Shown here piece by piece: positions 5,700-8,718 of a DNA stretch of 8,718 nt; position 1 is the first letter of the stretch, and the number at the start of each line of letters is the position of its first letter. Origin of the DNA: Pseudomonadota bacterium (GTDB lineage: Bacteria; Pseudomonadota; Alphaproteobacteria; Rhizobiales; Xanthobacteraceae); NCBI GenBank assembly GCA_023449855.1, contig JAEXHR010000280.1, positions 1 to 8,718 of the forward strand, read 5' to 3'. Position numbers and translations under genes: made by a program. Below the pieces are notes generated by a model. That model was not told the origin of the DNA. It was given only the letters and a program-made list of their open reading frames with translations, and made no database searches.

Positions 5700-7328
5700 T
5701 CAGAAGATGCTGGCGAAGATGAAGTACAGCGCCGCCGACAGCGCGATCGCGCAGGGCAGCGTCAGCACCCAGGCCATCAACAGATTGCGGATGGTCGCCA
5801 TCTGCAGCCCCGAACCATTCGCGGCCATGGTGCCGGCGACGCCCGACGACAGCACGTGGGTGGTCGAGACCGGCAGGCCGAAAATATCCGCCGCGCCGAT
5901 GGTGCCGGCGGCAACGAGTTCGGCCGAGGCGCCCTGCGCGTAGGTCAGGTGCGTCTTGCCGATCTTCTCGCCGACGGTGACGACGATGCGCTTCCACCCC
6001 ACCATGGTGCCGAGACCGAGCGCGATGGCAACGGCGATCTTCACCCAGTCCGGAATGAACTTGGTGGCCGCATCCAGCGATCCCTTATAGGCATTGAGAG
6101 TCGCGACCTCCTCCTTGTTGAGATCGTTCTCCTTGTCCTTCATCAGGAAGCGGATCGCTTCGGATGCGAGATACATGTCGTTACGGGTGTTGCCGACCTT
6201 CTCCGCCGGCACCTTGTCGAGCGTACCATAGGTGCGGACCTGGTCGCCGACATCCTTCACCAGCACGGACAGCGCCGGATAGGTGCCTTCGCTGATCTTG
6301 CGAGCCGCGACGTACTGGGTCACGGCCGGACGCGGATCGCCGATGATGCTGTGGCCGGCGCCCTTGGCAGCGATCACATTCGATGCCGCGATCGAGGTCT
6401 TCTGGAACTGCTCGATACGCGACTCCGGCAATGCGCGGTTCAGTGCATAGGCGGTCGGCACGGTGCCGATCAGCACCAGCATGATCAGGCCCATGCCCTT
6501 CTGGCCATCATTCGAGCCATGGGCGAAGGAGACGCCGGTGCAGGTGGCAATCAGGATGCCGCGAATCCACAGCGGCGGCGGCTTGTTGCCATCCGGCGCT
6601 TCATACAAAGCGGGATTGCGCACCAGGAATTTGAGCACCAGGAGCAGGATCGCCGCGCAGGCGAAACCGAACAGCGGCGACAGCAGCAGCGCGTAGCCGA
6701 TCTCGGTCGCCTTGGTCCAGTCGACGCCCGAGGTGCCGTCACGGCCGCGCATCAGCGCATTGGCGATGCCGACGCCGATGATCGAACCGATCAGCGTGTG
6801 CGAGGACGACGCCGGCAGGCCGAGCCACCAGGTACCGAGATTCCAGATGATCGCCGCAATCAAGAGCGCGAACACCATGGCGAAGCCGGCGGATGAGCCG
6901 ACCTGCAGGATCAGCTCCACCGGCAGCAGCGAGACGATGCCGAAGGCCACCGCGCCCGACGAGAACAGCACGCCGAGGAAATTGAAGAAGCCCGACCACA
7001 TCACGGCGATCTCGGGCTTCAGCGAATGGGTGTAGATCACCGTCGCCACCGCATTGGCCGTGTCGTGAAAGCCGTTCACGAATTCAAAGCCGAGCGCGAT
7101 CATCAGCGCGACGAACAGCAGGAAGTAAGGCAGATAGCTGGTGACGCGCGCGCCGGTCGCCGAGACGTCCGCATAGATGCTGTAGGCGACGAACAACACG
7201 CCTCCGGCCAGCACCGCGAAGAACAGGATCATGGTGAGCGGGTTGAAGCCCTTGTCGAGATTGGGCCGAGATGCCGGCTCGATCGGCCCGGCTCCTGAAA
7301 TATGTTGGTTAAGAGAAAAATCGGTCAT
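5700..7328 (-). CDS. pit: PiT-family inorganic phosphate transporter (PitA-like)
   Basis: 542 aa, multi-pass inner-membrane protein of the PiT family (PHO4), low-affinity cation-coupled phosphate uptake, often as a metal-phosphate complex. The two family repeats are clear: NGFHDTANAVAT (85-96) with GLPASSSHTLIG (170-181) in the N-terminal half, and GSNDGQKGMG (271-280) with GLPVSTTHVLSS (484-495) in the C-terminal half. The halves are separated by a large hydrophilic loop, about 297-428, so this is the long PitA-like type (E. coli PitA is 499 aa), not the shorter PiT usually paired with a PhoU-like/DUF47 protein; no such partner is visible. The N-terminus carries about 30 polar residues before the first helix. 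AGGGG (7335-7339 on plus) sits 7 bases before the ATG. The gene converges on the patatin gene and shares its terminator. Confidence 0.94.
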   Translation of the reverse strand: MTDFSLNQHISGAGPIEPASRPNLDKGFNPLTMILFFAVLAGGVLFVAYSIYADVSATGARVTSYLPYFLLFVALMIALGFEFVNGFHDTANAVATVIYTHSLKPEIAVMWSGFFNFLGVLFSSGAVAFGIVSLLPVELILQVGSSAGFAMVFALLIAAIIWNLGTWWLGLPASSSHTLIGSIIGVGIANALMRGRDGTSGVDWTKATEIGYALLLSPLFGFACAAILLLVLKFLVRNPALYEAPDGNKPPPLWIRGILIATCTGVSFAHGSNDGQKGMGLIMLVLIGTVPTAYALNRALPESRIEQFQKTSIAASNVIAAKGAGHSIIGDPRPAVTQYVAARKISEGTYPALSVLVKDVGDQVRTYGTLDKVPAEKVGNTRNDMYLASEAIRFLMKDKENDLNKEEVATLNAYKGSLDAATKFIPDWVKIAVAIALGLGTMVGWKRIVVTVGEKIGKTHLTYAQGASAELVAAGTIGAADIFGLPVSTTHVLSSGVAGTMAANGSGLQMATIRNLLMAWVLTLPCAIALSAALYFIFASIF

Positions 7329-7343
7329 GCAACGCCCCTGCGG

Positions 7344-7357
7344 TTAACAGGCGTTAA
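7344..7357 (-). promoter_or_regulatory. TTAAC-N4-GTTAA inverted repeat in the pit leader
   Basis: On the minus strand this reads TTAACGCCTGTTAA, 15 bases upstream of the pit ATG and just before the ribosome site. A near copy, TTAACGCCAGTTAG (12 of 14 identical), is at 8560-8573 upstream of the 89-aa ORF. It might be a regulator site or chance. It does not match the rhizobial Pho box, so phosphate control is not shown. Confidence 0.3.
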
Positions 7358-7392
7358 GTTCTGCATCCTATGTGCGAAGGACGGATGACGCC

Positions 7393-7414
7393 CGCGACAA
7401 TATGTCATGTCGCG
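7393..7414. repeat. inverted repeat CGCGACA / TGTCGCG upstream of pit
   Basis: Arms of 7 bp (7393-7399 and 7408-7414) match perfectly around 8 bases; a smaller nested pair, GACA and TGTC, is also possible. It lies between the stop of the LTXXQ-protein gene and pit. No T-run follows on the minus strand, so it is a weak terminator candidate; an operator is the other reading. Confidence 0.35.
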
Positions 7415-7450
7415 ACGCAACCGCGCATCAGATTGGTAATTTGGTAGTGA

Positions 7451-8122
7451 TCAGATCGCCGCCGCGACCTTCTCCAGCCCGATGATGCGGGCGAGTGCGC
7501 GCACTTCGCGCTTCTGGTCTTCGCGCAACTGGAACAGCAGCGGCATGGCAGCCGATTTCAACTGCTGCACTTCGGCGCTTTCGGGATCGATGGGCGGCGC
7601 ATTGCCCGCAGCCGGCTTGCTCGCATGCATCTTCCTGGCGATCGCGCGCAGAGCGAGTTCGATATCCGGCCAGTAGGCCTCCTGCGACGGCGTCAGATTG
7701 AGCCGCCCCTTGATCGCCGAAATCTGGGCATCGCTGAGTAGCGTATAGTTCTTGTGATCGCTGTTCTTCGCAGCCGCCTTCGGCCGCGCAGCCGGTTGCG
7801 GCACCACCACGGGCGGCAATACTGTCGAAGTCTGCGGCAGCTCGACCGCCCCCTCATTGGCAAAGGCCTGGCGCAACTGGTCCGCAGGCGGATTGCTTGC
7901 GGCAGGCCCTAGCGAAGCCATCAATGCGGCAGGCGGCAGCCTGTCCTTCTTGTTCTCGCGATTGGCGACGGGTCCGCGCGACACCGGGATCGCGCTTTGC
8001 GTAACGATCGACGATTCCGACGACGACAGCATCGGCACGCTGTCGCGGCCGAGAATGCTGGCCACCGCGACGCCGGTCAGCAACAGGCAGCCCAGGACCA
8101 GAAAGGTCAGCGTGCGCGTCAA
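7451..8122 (-). CDS. LTXXQ-motif (Spy/CpxP-like) membrane-anchored envelope protein, function unknown
   Basis: 223 aa, starting at TTG. Residues 4-24 (LTFLVLGCLLLTGVAVASIL) form one hydrophobic helix, either a signal peptide or an N-terminal anchor. A low-complexity linker rich in Pro, Ala and Ser follows (about 30-120, with VLPPVVVPQPAARPKAAAK). The last 100 residues look helical and contain NLTPSQEAYW (142-151), which fits the LTXXQ motif of Spy/CpxP-type periplasmic proteins, then PLLFQLREDQKREVRALARIIG near the end. The domain probably faces the periplasm. The TTG start is chosen because GGAG lies 6 bases before it and because the next in-frame Met, residue 31, would remove the whole hydrophobic segment. 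It is on the same strand as pit, 122 bases upstream. The role (chaperone-like, stress sensing or other) is inferred only from the motif. Confidence 0.75.
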   Translation of the reverse strand: MTRTLTFLVLGCLLLTGVAVASILGRDSVPMLSSSESSIVTQSAIPVSRGPVANRENKKDRLPPAALMASLGPAASNPPADQLRQAFANEGAVELPQTSTVLPPVVVPQPAARPKAAAKNSDHKNYTLLSDAQISAIKGRLNLTPSQEAYWPDIELALRAIARKMHASKPAAGNAPPIDPESAEVQQLKSAAMPLLFQLREDQKREVRALARIIGLEKVAAAI

Positions 8123-8128
8123 GCCAGT

Positions 8129-8132
8129 CTCC
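8129..8132 (-). promoter_or_regulatory. ribosome binding site that supports a TTG start
   Basis: GGAG on the minus strand, 6 bases upstream of the TTG at 8120-8122. No in-frame ATG is seen in the preceding dozen codons, so this site decides the start of the LTXXQ protein. Confidence 0.6.
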
Positions 8133-8150
8133 GTTTGCGATGGTCCCCGC

Positions 8151-8170
8151 GGGATGTCCGAGGACGTCCC
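8151..8170. repeat. near-perfect inverted repeat upstream of the LTXXQ-protein gene
   Basis: GGGATGTCC (8151-8159) and GGACGTCCC (8162-8170) pair at 8 of 9 positions around a 2-base centre. It is 28 bases upstream of the TTG start and overlaps a CCCGCGGG palindrome at 8146-8153. The tight centre fits a dimeric repressor site better than an RNA hairpin, but no known regulator consensus is recognised. Confidence 0.3.
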
Positions 8171-8245
8171 TCAGACCATCCTCCTCACAAATGGAGATTA
8201 ATTATGGCCTAACCATACCGCTCGAAAGCGGCCGCGATCGCCGCC

Positions 8246-8515
8246 TCAGGCCGCGTGCGACAGGATGCTGTATTTATCGATCAGGAAATAGGCATCCTGA
8301 ATGTCCGAGACGATCTCGGAGGCTTCCCACAGCGCGTCCGGCTCCACATGCTGCATTCTGATGGTCCAGTTGGCGCCTTGGCCGAGGCGCGGCATCGAGA
8401 TCACGTCAAACTGGATATCGCGGCAGAGGAAGTTGCGGCCGAAGGCAAAGGCGACGCGCGTGCGGATTTCGTCGAGGGTGGCCAGTGTCCGGGGAAAACG
8501 GATGTCACTATTCAT
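8246..8515 (-). CDS. small conserved-looking protein of unknown function
   Basis: 89 aa, not recognised. It is soluble, with no signal peptide or membrane helix, and a mixed charged composition. It begins MNSDIRFPRTLATLDEIRTR, has a central segment with FGRNFLCRDIQFDVISMP, and an acidic helical C-terminal part (EPDALWEASEIVSDIQDAYF). The ATG has a weak GGGA site 7 bases upstream. It reads as a real gene because composition is balanced, the family-like segments are not Arg/Pro-rich, and it is the only minus-strand ORF between the LTXXQ gene and the window end. The gap to the LTXXQ gene is 123 bases. A CtrA-box-like motif lies upstream. It is not assigned to any pathway. Confidence 0.65.
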   Translation of the reverse strand: MNSDIRFPRTLATLDEIRTRVAFAFGRNFLCRDIQFDVISMPRLGQGANWTIRMQHVEPDALWEASEIVSDIQDAYFLIDKYSILSHAA

Positions 8516-8568
8516 AGTCGGTCCCGCAATTGGGTCGAATCGGCTGCCCTAATGGTGCGTTAACGCCA

Positions 8569-8584
8569 GTTAGCGAACCGTTAA
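8569..8584 (-). promoter_or_regulatory. CtrA-box-like site upstream of the 89-aa ORF
   Basis: On the minus strand this reads TTAA-CGGTTCG-CTAAC, which fits the alphaproteobacterial CtrA consensus TTAA-N7-TTAAC at 8 of 9 fixed positions with correct spacing. It lies 53 bases upstream of the 89-aa ORF's ATG and points toward it, a plausible promoter distance. More TTAA motifs are at 8560 and 8601. A single degenerate site is weak evidence by itself. Confidence 0.35.
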
Positions 8585-8649
8585 TCCGCTGCAATTGCGA
8601 TTAACGAAATCCCGGACGGGCAGAATCCGAGCTGGCATTGTCAGGCTAT

Positions 8650-8679
8650 CCCGGATGAGGTTGCGCGAAGCGGACCATC
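8650..8679 (+). repeat. degenerate REP-like element next to copy 4
   Basis: CCCGGATGAG, a GCGAAGCG core and a final ACCATC resemble the repeat at 8688-8718 in the same orientation, with an insertion before the core and a decayed right arm. It may be the remains of a tandem repeat pair. Similarity is by eye only. Confidence 0.35.
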
Positions 8680-8687
8680 GACAGCTT

Positions 8688-8718
8688 GTAGGGCGGATGA
8701 GCGAAGCGTCATCCGCCG
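8688..8718 (+). repeat. REP-like palindromic repeat, copy 4 (at window end)
   Basis: GTAG, then arms GGCGGATGA and TCATCCGCC around the core GCGAAGCG. These 9-bp arms pair perfectly, making this the cleanest copy. It has the orientation of copy 2 and is inverted relative to copies 1 and 3. It may continue or pair with another copy beyond the window. Confidence 0.85.

Noticed and set aside
5544..6896. 450-codon plus-strand ORF antisense to pit
   Set aside because: It begins at GTG, overlaps the patatin end, and its translation is full of Arg, Gln, His and Asp runs typical of the antisense frame of a GC-rich gene. pit on the other strand has all family motifs.
7344..7357. CtrA box in the pit leader
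   Set aside because: The two TTAA halves are separated by 6 bases, not the 7 required by the consensus.
1..8718. Whole window as a composite transposon or genomic island bounded by inverted repeats
   Set aside because: The bounding repeats are short intergenic palindromes also present in the middle of the window. There is no transposase, integrase, tRNA boundary or visible shift in base composition, and the genes are housekeeping-like.

Overview
The window looks like ordinary chromosomal DNA of an alphaproteobacterium in the Bradyrhizobium / Rhodopseudomonas / Afipia group (Nitrobacteraceae). The DNA is GC-rich (about 60% by eye). The proteins read like that group's, and the palindromic repeats of the form 'GGCGGAT..GCTTCGC..ATCCGCCCTAC' are, from memory, abundant between genes in those genomes. 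The genus is not certain. I see no rRNA, tRNA, CRISPR array, transposase, integrase or phage gene.

Layout: (1) 1-2438, minus strand: a ZntB/CorA-type divalent-cation transporter followed 5 bases later by an OprB-type outer-membrane porin. (2) 2439-2571: a gap with two short hairpins. (3) 2572-4191, minus strand: 3-hydroxybutyrate dehydrogenase (bdhA), then acetoacetate decarboxylase (adc). (4) 4192-4395: a divergent intergenic region. (5) 4396-5547, plus strand: a patatin-like acyl hydrolase. (6) 5548-5699: an inverted pair of palindromic repeats and a strong two-way terminator between converging genes. (7) 5700-8515, minus strand: a 270-base ORF of unknown function, an LTXXQ-type envelope protein starting at TTG, and a PitA-type phosphate transporter. 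(8) 8516-8718: non-coding, with a CtrA-box-like motif and palindromic repeats. A related repeat also begins the window.

The most coherent unit is the centre. bdhA would oxidise (R)-3-hydroxybutyrate to acetoacetate and adc would split acetoacetate to acetone and CO2. The divergent patatin hydrolase could release acyl chains, or possibly hydroxybutyrate units, feeding the same chemistry. This suggests a turnover module for ketone bodies or polyhydroxybutyrate. The bdhA-patatin pairing has a precedent in Legionella (bdhA-patD), so it is not wholly new, but the addition of adc makes it worth a look. I found no convincing evidence of an undescribed defence, mobile or RNA system.
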